Source: Gracilaria domingensis | Lineage: Eukaryota; Rhodophyta; Florideophyceae; Gracilariales; Gracilariaceae | Direction of reading: 5' to 3' | NCBI GenBank assembly: GCA_022539475.1 | Contig: VCMS01000021.1 | Location: 372,001 to 436,000, forward strand | DNA length: 64,000 nt | Part shown: positions 10,917 to 21,117 of the stretch, in pieces | Position numbering within the stretch: the first letter of the stretch is position 1 | Layout: every line of letters starts with the position of its first letter | Notes under the pieces: generated by a model | What the model saw: the letters and a program-made list of their open reading frames with translations, nothing else | Databases searched by the model: none | Told to the model about the DNA's origin: nothing | Program-made: the position numbers and the translations under genes

Positions 10917-12086
10917 TCATGCTGCTTCCGCTGGGACAGGGTCAACACCAATATCATCCAATGGAGCCATGTCTAATGTTGAAACAATATCATCGGCAAC
11001 ATCGGCAGCAGCTTTTCGTTCTTCTTCCAGGCGCTTATGATACCGAGCTGCCATTTCTTCGGCCTTCTCATAAACCATCTTAGAATCACGAAGCATATCT
11101 CCCGGCTCAGGCTCCAGAGTCTTGGTGCTGAGCGAAATTCGACCCTTCTCCTTATCCTGGTTGATGATCATACACTTGATGACTTGACCATCGGGCAAAA
11201 CAGCGCCGATATCACCCACATGATCATGAGAAATCTGAGAAACATGTAGCAATCCAGAAACTCCTCCTATGTCAATGAAGGCTCCATACGGCTTGATACC
11301 CCGAACAACGCCCTCAACTACCTCACCAGCCACCAGCTTGGTCATCTGCTTCTCAACGATTGCACGTCGGTGAGAAACAACAAGTCTTCCCTTCTCACTA
11401 TCGACTTCTAGAAACTTGAGCGGCAGCTCCATGCCAATAAGCTCTTCTCGAGGTTTCCGGATAGAGGTATGTGACGATGGAAGGAACGCACGCAAACCCT
11501 CTACGTGCACAAGAGCACCGCCGCGGTTAATGGAAGCAACTGTCGCATGCACGGTGACATCCTCAGCCTGAAGCTGGGCAACTCTTTCCCACGCGCGAGC
11601 GTACTCAATGCGGCGAATGGATACCTTGAGCTGACCATTGGCATCCTCCCTAGAAATGATTTGAAACTCTCTGTCCTCGCCAACTCTAACCGCGTCCTCC
11701 GGCCTCTCAACCCTGTTCATCGACATCTCAGCAAGAGGGCAGTACGCAGAGGCCTTGGCGCCAATATCGACAAGAGCCCCGTTCCGCTCGTACTGACTTA
11801 CGCGTCCGGTGCATATATCGCCGCTCTCAAAGCTGTAATCGAACTCAGACATAGCCTGCTCAAAGTCGGTGTACGTAAAGCCCGACGTTTCTTCAGAAAC
11901 CTCCGGGGCGCCGAATCGCATTCTCATGCGCTCAAACCTGGACAGATTCTCTGTCTTGGGCGCACGCGCAGTGACGATCATGCGTGTAGGAATGGCGGAG
12001 GGAGTGCGAGCACAGCTTCGCGGCTTGGATGAAGCCTGCGACGATGGTGCGACTGCGGCACCGAAGAAGGAGTTGACAAACGCCAT
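10917..12086 (-). CDS. rps1: Plastid 30S ribosomal protein S1
   Basis: A 389-residue protein with three S1 RNA-binding (OB-fold) repeats at about 88-160, 176-242 and 252-324; the last has the canonical GAFIDIGGVSGLLHVSQIS pattern. Three repeats match plant plastid S1 rather than the six of most bacteria. It would bind mRNA at the small subunit of plastid ribosomes. The start MAFVNSFFGAAV opens a basic, Ser/Ala-rich leader of about 45 residues with Phe near the N-terminus, typical of red-algal plastid transit peptides. The frame is open further upstream, but that part is a proline run encoded by a C-rich leader, so I chose the ATG at 12086. The acidic/Ala-rich C-terminal tail is not a known domain. 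Confidence 0.93.
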   Translation of the reverse strand: MAFVNSFFGAAVAPSSQASSKPRSCARTPSAIPTRMIVTARAPKTENLSRFERMRMRFGAPEVSEETSGFTYTDFEQAMSEFDYSFESGDICTGRVSQYERNGALVDIGAKASAYCPLAEMSMNRVERPEDAVRVGEDREFQIISREDANGQLKVSIRRIEYARAWERVAQLQAEDVTVHATVASINRGGALVHVEGLRAFLPSSHTSIRKPREELIGMELPLKFLEVDSEKGRLVVSHRRAIVEKQMTKLVAGEVVEGVVRGIKPYGAFIDIGGVSGLLHVSQISHDHVGDIGAVLPDGQVIKCMIINQDKEKGRISLSTKTLEPEPGDMLRDSKMVYEKAEEMAARYHKRLEEERKAAADVADDIVSTLDMAPLDDIGVDPVPAEAA

Positions 12087-13432
12087 GGCGGAGGGACCGA
12101 TGTGGGGGGGGGGAGGGGGGAGCGTGAGAGGGGCTGGAAAAGGGGGAACAGGGTGAGGTTTCAATCAGGGGAATGGAGCTGACGCGGGCGGTGGGCGAGG
12201 ATGGCCGGGCTCAGCGAGATTTGCGACGCGACATGCGCGAGGGCAACGCGCATGACGGACAGCGGGAACACATGCGCGAGAGATCACCGCCACCCGTTTC
12301 GCAGCCGTTTCGGCGTTGTCATCTGCTCGTCGACTACCGCCAATCATGCGCAGCCACGTTTGCCCCCGTGAAAAATGCCAAAACAACGTACAACCAGAAA
12401 AAGGAAAAAAAAAACATTCGGCACTGGGGATTCCAGACCGATCCCTCATGTCAGTACTAGCCCAGCTCAAAGCGACTTAGCTTCACAATTCGGGATGGGA
12501 TGCGGCGCATGTCAAACTTGATGTGGCCGAATGTGGTTTCCAAGTCGTTTCCATGACCTATTAAAAGAAATTATCAAGACAGAAGATGCTTTGTTACCAT
12601 ACGCGATCCGACTTTCTGGTTCGAAGTCGTCTCTCTCCTTCCCCCTTCTAACTATTCTGTTCATTGACAAACACAGAACACAGAAGATATTAATCATGTT
12701 CATACCACCACCACTAGAACGACACAAGTTTTCGATTAGGGCTTTTAGTATGCAATAGTCTCAGAACTTCTCGGTCTTCCTTCTTTCCAGCTGGATTTCC
12801 TTCAATGTAGGTTATCAAGTAAGAACTTACATTCTTAATGGTGAGGAAGGCAATTGTGTGTGCAATTGATTTGTAGATTCAGCTTATAACTTGGCTCGAA
12901 AGATACCTAGCATGCAAGAGCCGATTTGAAGTTCTCGAGACAAGTTCGTCCTTCTATTTCTCTGCGCCACAAGCGCTCCTTCTTGTTGTGACTACACATA
13001 AATGAGTAGAAAATTTGCTGCCTTTCTTCTTTGTGAGAAATCGTTTCTTTCTCCGTCTGCATATAGTTACGATGAATGAAGCAAGTGCTCCAGTGAAGGG
13101 GAGAGAAGAGAGAAGTGAGCAACGATCGCCAAAGCTTACCAGGGAATAGGAGCTCCAACCCTCCACCAGAACAAACTTTTCAAATGGCAGTTTATATAAC
13201 CCAACACACTTTTTTCTCCGTTGCAAACCTAAAGTTCACAGGCACATTTACTCGCCTACGCACAGTGTGCCTCAGTCTGATCCGCATCCGTTCGGGCAGA
13301 GCGAGAAGAAAGGGAGTTAGCAGATATATCCCGATGGAGGCCAAGAACTGACGAGAACTCAACTTCACTGGTAGGCAACAGAACCATAGCTCTCTGCTAA
13401 ACGTACGAAAGGTACAGCATGCAATAATGTAG

Positions 13433-14021
13433 CACGTGGACATGTCCTTGTCGTGGTGCCTCCCTTAGCTGAATGGCCTCAGGAGGACGAAGATCTAGAT
13501 ACTTTGAAGGGAACAAAAGACGTCCATGCACATAAAACCGGTGACGCAACCCTGGTGCAGACGAGTGCACCCTAGAGGTTTATGACTTCCTTGTACAGCA
13601 AAAAAAGTACAGTACGTGGTACATGCGGAGCGCCTTGTCGTGGTGTGCCCCTCTGCCGACGGTCTCTAGAGGATGAATGAAGAGATGAAAGGGAGAAAGA
13701 TGGCGATAAGCGTCGGTAGCAAAACGCCCGCGGTCGGAAACACCTAAGATATCTAATACTATCTCATCGTAGTCCAGCAAGTGTAGTGCAGCTACTGGTT
13801 AGTAGTTAGTGGCTGCGGTGTAGAGGTATTATAGGTCGTTGGGTCTTTAGCAAACCCACTGGTAGAAGCGTAATTAGCTTCACCGTTCCATAAAGGAGGA
13901 GGAGAGGAGAAAAGTACAGTAGTTCAGTGAGCGAAACACAGCTACGACATTGTAGATAGTAGCTACGTTGTGTAGAGAAGCGTTAGGGTGACGAGGGGTC
14001 TGTGGCGAACTCCACGCGGTA
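13433..14021. repeat. Degenerate duplicated modules of about 155-187 bp
   Basis: CCTTGTCGTGGTG occurs at 13446-13458 and 13633-13645, each time shortly after ACGTGG and ACATG, an offset of 187. A second pair, GGGTCTTTAGCAAACCCACT (from 13841) and the related GGGTCTGTGGCGAACTCCAC (from 13996), is offset by 155 and is preceded by similar TAGTAG...GTGTAGAG text. The copies are diverged, so this is old duplicated, probably transposon-derived DNA. Confidence 0.45.
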
Positions 14022-14202
14022 CAATTTGTTGGCGTACTGGCCACTCGTAAAGAAGAGGAAGCACCTTTCCGATGTGCGGACAGGTTGAGGTTGTGGATAT
14101 GTTTGGGAAGATCTGCTGCTGCAGGTGTTCTTCTTCTTCTTCTTCTTTAGTATGGTCTGCAACTCCTCATTGCGAAGAAGCAGGAAAACTACGCGAAGTA
14201 TT

Positions 14203-14490
14203 CTAAACGTAGTTCTCTCTCCTTAAGAAGGCCAAAAATTTCGACGGGTTTTGCTTACCAGGGGTAATCAACTCTAGCAGGGGTTTGTCTTCTCGCTCTC
14301 TTGGTGGTGGGAGCTCGTTTCGCCATGAAACACTTGTAAGTGGGCATCGGAAAAGAACGTGTTCGACATTCTTTTTGACGTGTGTGCCGCACTCGCACTT
14401 CAGTAGGCGTTGGTCTAGGTAAGACGCCACCGGGTGGAGTTGCTGCAGGTGTTGTAGTGACAAAGCTGTAGCGACAAATACAAGTGTATG
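14203..14490 (-). pseudogene. Non-LTR retrotransposon tail (zinc-knuckle after reverse transcriptase/RNase H)
   Basis: An open stretch without an ATG reads through LHPVASYLDQ, then CECGTHVKKNVEHVLFRC, a C-x-C-x(10)-H-x(4)-C cluster. In LINE-type elements and related reverse transcriptases the polymerase or RNase H part is followed by 'GH.pl..YL......C.CG...T..H.l..CP', and the match in order and spacing is good. No reverse transcriptase motif is found upstream within the window, so only a 3'-terminal relic is left. It could be part of a 5'-truncated insertion, which is usual for such elements. Confidence 0.6.
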
Positions 14491-15287
14491 CTATATTCTG
14501 GTGTTGAAGATTTAATTGCGTCGGGATCATCACGATCCAGATCCAGCTCTTGGTTAGAATACATACCTTTGACATTATATGTTGCTCTTTTCCTCGACAA
14601 AGCGAATGAGAAGAATGTCGGTGCTTTCTATCGCATTCGTATACGCTTGTAGCCTCGCACTATCAGCAATGGAGCGGAGTACCGCAGAAATAGAGATTCG
14701 CTACAAAACTGTCTAACAGGCACCCCCCCAAGTCGCCACAAGCCAAGAGAGCTTGCGGTGACAACCAAGGAAATGAAGAACTGAACTTTGTTCAGATTCA
14801 GTACATATACTAAGAAATCGCCGATCTTCAACGTCATTATCACCAGCATGATGCTGACGAGAATATTTTCGTTACACTCGTAAATGCGTGTGTGGGAGAG
14901 AGAAAGCAACACGATATGCACATCGTACTGCCACATTGCCGCGTACAAGAGGCTGTGACGGCAATTAACTCTATTCAGTATGCCGCATATCTCCCTCAAT
15001 CCCGACGCATTGGCAAGGAGGATTTTCGTGTCATGCATGGAGCATCATATGGCATATGCGTTCAAATAGTGTAGCAACCCTAAAATGAGCAACAACCTTG
15101 ACCATCAGTCTACCCCCCTATGTTCTCGACAGCCGTTGTCAAGAATGGGCTCGGAGCCCGCGCACCTCTCATTTGAAAGATAACCGCATGTGCGCATGCA
15201 TTCATCATAGCGATTCGAAAGGGTCTCGCTTGGTTCTCGCACATGGCATTGTTCTACAAGTCACATTTTGGCTGCCCTACAGCTCGC

Positions 15288-15296
15288 TATATAAAG
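15288..15296 (+). promoter_or_regulatory. TATA box of transketolase
   Basis: TATATAAAG lies 143 bp upstream of the ATG at 15431. Transcription from about 15320 would make 15431 the first usable ATG; the ATG at 15318 would be at or before the cap site. Confidence 0.55.
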
Positions 15297-15430
15297 CGAA
15301 GGTGTGCCATTTCGGACAATGGGCGGCACGTCGTCGTCCACACCTGGACGAGAGACAGGATTCCAATTTCACACCATCCGGAGCGTTATCCACTTTTGCG
15401 TCTCTTGGAGTCCTCAGCAAGTAATTCAAC

Positions 15431-17703
15431 ATGATACGATCTACACACGAGGGCGAAGACAGTCGTCTCCAACAGGCGTCGCCTTGCAATACGTCACATG
15501 TATCCCTGGAATCCGTCTCCCCACTTTACGCTTCTGTGAGGGGTTCACCCTCGTTCTCTTCTGACGAGGAGTTAATATCGTACAAATCCACACTGTCCAA
15601 CTACTCAACCTCGGAACAATTGGCTTTGGCGAACCTCTGTGTAAATTCTATTCGTTTTCTGTGCGTTGATGCCATTAATAATGCAAACAGTGGTCACCCG
15701 GGAGTGTGTATGGGAATGGCATCAGCTGCGTTCGTGCTTTTCGACAACCACATGAAGTTTAATCCTTCAAACCCGAGATGGCTGAATAGGGACAGATTTG
15801 TTCTTTCCGCAGGGCATGGTTCCATGCTTTTGTATTCTTTATTGTACTTTTGTGGTTACGACTCCGTGTCATTTGAAGATATCAAGCAGTTTCGTGCGCT
15901 CAATTCGACCACACCGGGACACCCTGAATGTACCGAGACAGCGGGTGTTGAGGTCTGCACAGGCCCATTGGGACAGGGCATTTCCAATGCGGTAGGAATT
16001 GCCATTGCCGAAGCTCATGTCGCTTCTGTGTTCAATCGACCCGGTTTCCCAGTGGTTGACAACTACACGTTCTGTATAGCGGGAGATGGATGTTTGATGG
16101 AAGGGATTTCTTCTGAGGCTTGTTCTCTGGCAGGCCATCTGCGACTGGGAAAGCTCATCGTTCTTTACGACGATAATCATATTTCCATAGACGGTTCGAC
16201 AGATCTTGCCTTTACGGAAGACGTACGCCAGCGTTTTGAAGCATATGGATGGCAAGTGCTTCACGTCAAAGAAGGCAGTACGGATCTCGTCTCTATCGAT
16301 AGAGCAATTCTGGAAGCGAAAAAATGCACCGACAAGCCGACCCTGATCAAGGTTACTACTGTGATTGGATATGGTGCACCCAACAAACAGAACACAGCAA
16401 AGATACATGGGGCAGCCCTCGGCGCTGATGAGACAAGCGCTGCTCGAAGGTCTCTGAAATACGAGTACGAGCCTTTCGATATCCCAGCTCCTGCATTGGA
16501 ACACCTACGGCGAAAGGTAGACGCCGGGGCCTCCCAAGAATCCTCTTGGAAGGCGATTGTTGACGAATATAAGGCTGCCTACCCCAAGCTCCACACACAA
16601 TTCGTAGAGCAGATGGGAAACCCTCCTGGCTTGTCAACAACTGTGACTGCAACCCTGCGGAAGACTGCTCTTTCACTTCGAAACAAGAGCCAAGCAACAC
16701 GGAAGCACTCGAAGGTTGTACTCAATGCTATCGCGCCGCTGGTACCGAACATGATAGGTGGAAGTGCTGATACGAGCCCTTCAACACTGACAGACTTGGA
16801 CTGCTCGACGGATTTCACGTTCAACTGTAGAAGGGGAAGGAATATTCGCTTTGGTGTGCGGGAGCATGCCATGGGAGCGATCAGCAACGGTATGGGACTG
16901 GCAGGTTACAATTTGTATCCTTTCTGCTCGACTTTCTTTGTATTCACAGGTATGTCATGATTTCCAATCTGGCCTTCGCTGCCGAACAAATCAGAGCCGT
17001 TTTCTAACTTGAATAATTCCCAGACTACATGCGAGCTGCAATGAGAATGGCATCTCTTAGTGAAACAGGAACCGTTTTCATCATGACACATGACTCTGTG
17101 GGTCTCGGGGAAGATGGACCTTCTCATCAACCAATTGAACATCTGGCATCATTCCGAGCCATGCCAAACCACAATGTATGGCGTCCGGCTGATGGCGTGG
17201 AAACAGCCGCAGCATATGCCAACGCGCTCGCTTCCCGCAAGCGTCCAAGTACAATTGTTCTATCAAGGCAGCCAACCAATGCTATGACAGAAACAGATTT
17301 TGACAATGCTCAGAAAGGCGGGTATGTCGTCTACGATACGGCGACCAAGGAAACCGATGGAGTGTTGATTGCCACTGGAACGGAAGTATCCATAGCTGTG
17401 TCTGCGGCGAAGAAGTTAGAACAAGATGGGTTTGGAGTGCGCGTGGTTTCTCTTCCATGCTGGGAAGTATTTGCTGAGCAAGGAAGACGCTATCGCAAGG
17501 GCATTATCAATGTAGGGCGAGAATGCTGCATTGCAGTGGAAGCTGGTAGTCGGTTCGGTTGGGAAAGATACGCCGATTGGTTTGTGAGTGTGGATGAGTT
17601 TGGAAAGAGCGGAAAGGGGTCAGAGGTAATGAAGGAGATGGGTATTTGTGAAGACAGCATTGTCGAAAGATTCATGCAAATGATTGCGAACTCTGAAGGG
17701 TGA
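15431..17703 (+). CDS. tkt: Transketolase, one intron (16950-17023)
   Basis: A thiamine-diphosphate enzyme that moves two-carbon ketol units in the Calvin and pentose phosphate cycles. Two exons (15431-16949 and 17024-17703) join to 732 codons. The 74-nt intron has donor GTATGT, branch-like TTCTAAC at 17002-17008 and acceptor CAG; splicing restores FVFTDYMRAAMRMA, a family-typical junction. Motifs include SGHPG, SAGHGSMLLYSLL, the ThDP motif GDGCLMEGISSEA and DDNHISIDG in the first half, then REHAMGAI and THDSVGLGEDGPSHQPIE. About 60 residues precede the conserved start (SEQLALANLC). They are Ser-rich but contain acidic residues, so plastid targeting is possible but not clear. Without splicing the protein would stop at 510 residues and lack the C-terminal domain. 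Confidence 0.95.
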
Positions 17704-18800
17704 GCATTTCGCGCTGTAGGACAGCGCCCACGTGCGACCACAACTGAGAGACAGTGCTACATGTGCTACATGTGCTCTGCAAACAATGGTGGAATTTCGG
17801 AGAAGAGTTGCGGTGAATTCGACAGTATGAAGCGCCCGCCAATGTCGGGGATGATTATCTCGTCGGAATCCGATTCGTAAGTGGGGCTCTGCAACAACGC
17901 TGCATCACGTCACACGAGCGGCACACAGGAGCGCGAATATTCCGGCGCGCACACACCAAGTTAGCAATGAGGAGACACATTGTAACTTTATCTGGCCGTG
18001 TCGCTCGTAACGTGAAATAATACACCAGTAGAATCGCTGTACATACAGCCAATCGTAAACAAGCCTCGCCGCCGTCAGGCCGGTTGCAGCGGGGAGACTT
18101 GGTCGAACGTTGTTGCAAAAATGTTTGACAGCAAGGCATGCCGATCGATATCTACGCGTGCCGCTCAGATCACATGAACAACTCGCGGGCGACGATTGAA
18201 CGTTTCCAAGATAACAATGCGGACTTCGCGTTGGTGCCGAGATCCATCGGGGCAAGTACGTCAGGTACCGTCGGTACCTCAAGTGTCAGTCGCGGCGCCT
18301 ATACCCGGGTGTACGAGCGTTGCCATCGGCGATCGGTTCCGTCCGGCGGGGAAGCGGTGAACATCACCATGCATCACGATGATGCTCAAGGTGCGGCGTG
18401 CGTCTGCACCGGCGAGCCGCGCCAGGCGAGCTGAAGTAAAAGCTGACGCGGTGGCAGTCCCGCTCTTAACAAGTGAATTCGGAACTGGGGAGTTGGAAGC
18501 TCGCAATTGCTGGCGCGCCTGCGCCGCAGCAGTGGCGGGTGGCAGCACGGCTGCCGCAAAGGGGCGCGCGCTGTCCAGGTCGACAGGCCAACAGCGCCAG
18601 CAACAGGCCATTCGCACGTCAGCAACCAATCACAGCGCGCCGCGCCGCCGCAGCCGCGCCAGCAAAATGGCGCCCTTTCCGCCTTCGCCGCGGCGCGCGC
18701 GCGCGCGCGCGAGCAATGCCGTTCCTCCACGCACGGCCGCCGCACCCCGCGCCGTTCCTCCTCGCCGCCGCGGTCCCGGCCGCAGTCCGCTCCGCCCCGC
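17704..18800. other. Intergenic region upstream of NEDD1
   Basis: About 1.1 kb. It contains a short repeat of GTGCTACAT near 17754-17774, an inverted repeat AGGTACC-GTC-GGTACCT at 18263-18279, a CCAAT box at 18626-18630 and a CG-dinucleotide run near 18695-18712. No protein-like frame or RNA gene is seen. Confidence 0.5.
18626..18630 (+). promoter_or_regulatory. CCAAT box upstream of NEDD1
   Basis: ACCAATCA, the full NF-Y type core, lies 171 bp upstream of the NEDD1 start in a CpG-rich context. Comparable CCAAT motifs occur upstream of the ATPase (22986-22990) and the RING gene (62082-62086). Confidence 0.4.
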
Positions 18801-20492
18801 ATGTCGTCCTCTCCCTTCCTTCTGTCTCTGTCGGACGACGCGCTCGCCGTCCACGATGACTCGCTGCGCGTCGTGCAGCCCTGCCACCTGTTTCACGACG
18901 CCGTCGCCGCCTTTGCTTCCAACGCGCGCGCGCTTGCGGTCGCCTCCTCGCCCTCGTGGGCCGCTGGTCGCGTCACCGTCTTCACCCAATCCGCCCGACA
19001 TCAACTGCACACCGCCGCCACGTCCGCAGTCACCCGGCTGGCGCTGTGCCCCAACACCACCTTCGTCGCGCTTGCCTACACCGATAGCACCGTGCAGCTT
19101 CTCAATGTGCACTCGCATCAAAGCGCCGAGCTTTCCGCTTCCTCGCGCGTGCTCTCTCTTTCATTCGATTCGCAAAGCACCGTATTGAGCGTTTGCACGT
19201 CGAAGACAATCACATTGTGCTCACTTCCGACGTTAAGACAAATCTCACAAATAACGCCTACATCGGCCACACGTTCCTTCCCGCGAGCCACGACGCTACG
19301 AACCAGTTTAACGAGCGCCGCCATCTCTCCACTCCACCCTCTTCTAGCGAGCAGCGACGACACGGGCTGTGTCACCGTCTATGACATAAGCGCTCCATCA
19401 ACACCGCACACGCACGCCCGATTCACCAGCGCACTACGAGCGCCCGCAACCGCCATGTGCTTCTCCTCCACTGGCGTGTTGGCAGTCGCTGGTTTCGACA
19501 AGCACATTCGTTTGTATGACTCCAACCTCAAGACGCTCCTGTTTTCAATCGCCATTCCCGCACCTGCCACAGCGCTCTCCTTCCGGGAAGACTTGATTGC
19601 CGTCGCCACAACCAACTCCGCCATCTCGCTCATCGAAGCCGATGTGAACCAGAATTCATTTGAGTACCACGCGCGCTACGAAACGTCAGAATCCCATACC
19701 ACAGCCTTATTACTATGCCCATCGTGCGTGCCCCTCACGGAGGCGAAACCATGTGCGGACGATTCTCCGAAACGAGAGGTCGATCCGTTGTCCCAAACGT
19801 TTTCAGATGTGGAAAGTTTCCTGTCGAGACTACCACCACTTCCACCGGATAAACAAGCGAAGCAGGAGCATGCTTCGAACCGATTGCATCAACGCCGGTC
19901 ATTGCCACTGCTTTCAAAGCAATCGACGGACCTGGATTGTGAGGAGGTGAGAGCGGCACAACTACCAGCCCATCTGAGCGCGAGCTTTCTGACCGATGAG
20001 CAAAGATCGCCTCCTTCGTCCGCTGGGACAGCGTCGCCCGTGTCACGTTCAGTATCACGGAAAAATTCACAAGACAGACAAGCTGACATCGAAGTCTTTG
20101 AAGGAGATTGTTCTGCTGAAAGCTCGCCCTTGTTGCAAGCTGATTCTAGGCAAGAGGCTCCATTAGAAAGAAGAAAAGCTGAAGAGTTTTTGAACATCGG
20201 AGCACCTGTTCTGAGGAAAGCGGGGGTGAAAGCGATTACGGAAGGCGAAGAGGAAAACGAGTCGATGAATATGTTTAGGAGTATACTGCGACAGGAGATG
20301 GACGTGATTCGCACCGACTTGCACCATGATATTGTTAGCATTCATTCTGAACTTGTGTTGCTCGCTTCTTCACAATCGAGGGAACTGAAGCAGGTTTTGA
20401 AAGAACGTGATGAAACGGTGATGCGATTGGAAAAGGAAGTGAGACGGCTGAAAGCAGATAACGTGAGATTGAGAAGGAAATATGGTCTGTGA
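18801..20492 (+). CDS. NEDD1: NEDD1/GCP-WD homologue (gamma-tubulin ring complex recruiter)
   Basis: A 563-residue protein. The first ~310 residues form degenerate WD40 repeats (for example LASSDDTGCVTVYD and LAVAGFDKHIRLYD). A disordered Ser/Pro-rich linker follows. The last ~75 residues are a helix beginning MNMFRSILRQEMDVIRTDLH, then HDIVSIHSEL and a terminal EKEVRRLKADNVRLRRKY. That C-terminal pattern (helix with H-x-DIV-x-L/I-H-x-E followed by E-x-E-x-x-RL-x-x-ENxRLR) is characteristic of NEDD1, whose C-terminus binds the gamma-tubulin ring complex and nucleates spindle microtubules. The start at 18801 gives the usual NEDD1 beginning in the first WD blade; upstream in-frame codons are low-complexity, GC-rich sequence. 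It converges on RPA3 with 134 bp between stops. Confidence 0.85.
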   Translation: MSSSPFLLSLSDDALAVHDDSLRVVQPCHLFHDAVAAFASNARALAVASSPSWAAGRVTVFTQSARHQLHTAATSAVTRLALCPNTTFVALAYTDSTVQLLNVHSHQSAELSASSRVLSLSFDSQSTVLSVCTSKTITLCSLPTLRQISQITPTSATRSFPRATTLRTSLTSAAISPLHPLLASSDDTGCVTVYDISAPSTPHTHARFTSALRAPATAMCFSSTGVLAVAGFDKHIRLYDSNLKTLLFSIAIPAPATALSFREDLIAVATTNSAISLIEADVNQNSFEYHARYETSESHTTALLLCPSCVPLTEAKPCADDSPKREVDPLSQTFSDVESFLSRLPPLPPDKQAKQEHASNRLHQRRSLPLLSKQSTDLDCEEVRAAQLPAHLSASFLTDEQRSPPSSAGTASPVSRSVSRKNSQDRQADIEVFEGDCSAESSPLLQADSRQEAPLERRKAEEFLNIGAPVLRKAGVKAITEGEEENESMNMFRSILRQEMDVIRTDLHHDIVSIHSELVLLASSQSRELKQVLKERDETVMRLEKEVRRLKADNVRLRRKYGL

Positions 20493-20626
20493 TAATAATT
20501 ATTGCACTAATGACGAATATAACTGGGTTTACCTTGATGACTTGTTCACTAAATGTACAGAAAGCACGTCAGAGTAACAGTTTTCTTTTCTTTTTCTTCT
20601 TGTTTGTTGTTGCCAGCGGATGTTTT

Positions 20627-21068
20627 TTAGGCGAACATGTGGGTGTAGTTGATGTGGCTTGTAACTGCGGTCGCTTGATTATACAAAGATAAATCTGCGT
20701 AGTAGTTAGAGGCGGCAGTTCATAGAGGTGACAGCGACTAGATTGCATTGTTGAGGAATAGATCACGGACACAACGTACCAAAGTTTTGGCCGACATCAG
20801 AAGCAGGGAACGTGGGACTTTCTGCAACAGCGAGATCCGGCTTGACGGTGCCTCTGACGAGAAGCTTTGTGCCGACTTGAGGGTTCATTACGGGCGGCTG
20901 GTTTCTCAGCACCGTGATCTTTGAATCGGCGGCTGTGTCCAACACAATGGTGTTTGGATTGACGATGACGACGGTGCCGGCGACGACGACTTGCTTGTTG
21001 ATGTAGTCGTTGAGCTGTTTTTGCGAGACGAAGGGGGCTGCCTGGGTCTGGGGCGTGGGCGGCTGCAT
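20627..21068 (-). CDS. RPA3: Replication protein A subunit 3 (RPA14), one intron (20695-20779)
   Basis: Exon 1 is 20780-21068 and exon 2 is 20627-20694; together they give 118 residues, the usual RPA3 size. Residues about 12-95 form the OB fold (VSQKQLNDYINKQVVVAGTV, then LLVRGTVKPD). The intron is 85 nt with donor GTACGT, branch-like CTCTAAC and acceptor ACGCAG. Splicing replaces a premature GTLCP end with NFDLSLYNQATAVTSHINYT, which matches the C-terminal helix of RPA3 (animal proteins have FDLGLYNEAV). That helix builds the three-helix core of the RPA trimer, so the spliced form is clearly right. RPA binds single-stranded DNA in replication and repair. The frame is open upstream of 21068 only through a C-rich leader. 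Confidence 0.85.
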
Positions 21069-21099
21069 GGCGGGCGGGGGCTGCGGGCGACGACTGGGT

Positions 21100-21117
21100 G
21101 GGGGGGGGGGGGGGGGG
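21100..21117. repeat. 18-base poly-G run (poly-C in the RPA3 leader)
   Basis: An uninterrupted run of 18 G on the plus strand starts 32 bp upstream of the RPA3 ATG and so would be C18 in the mRNA leader. Its exact length should be treated with care, as homopolymers this long are error-prone. Confidence 0.8.

Larger units (their letters stand above)
12087..15430. other. Gene-poor region with decayed mobile-element sequence
   Basis: A 3.3-kb divergent spacer between plastid S1 and transketolase. Next to S1 it has a G-rich tract (12106-12120, C-rich in the S1 transcript). The middle (13433-14490) holds degenerate repeats, a (TTC)6 run near 14129 and a retrotransposon fragment; the end holds the transketolase TATA box. 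A 136-codon hydrophobic minus-strand frame at 14628-15038 has no recognisable homology and I do not call it. Confidence 0.5.

Noticed and set aside
14628-15038. Hydrophobic 136-codon minus-strand frame
   Set aside because: No homology, no codon signature, and it overlaps the upstream region of transketolase.
18507-18800. Upstream extension of the NEDD1 frame by 98 codons
   Set aside because: The extension is low-complexity Ala/Arg/Ser/Pro and the WD40 domain begins naturally at the ATG at 18801. A CCAAT box lies inside the extension.
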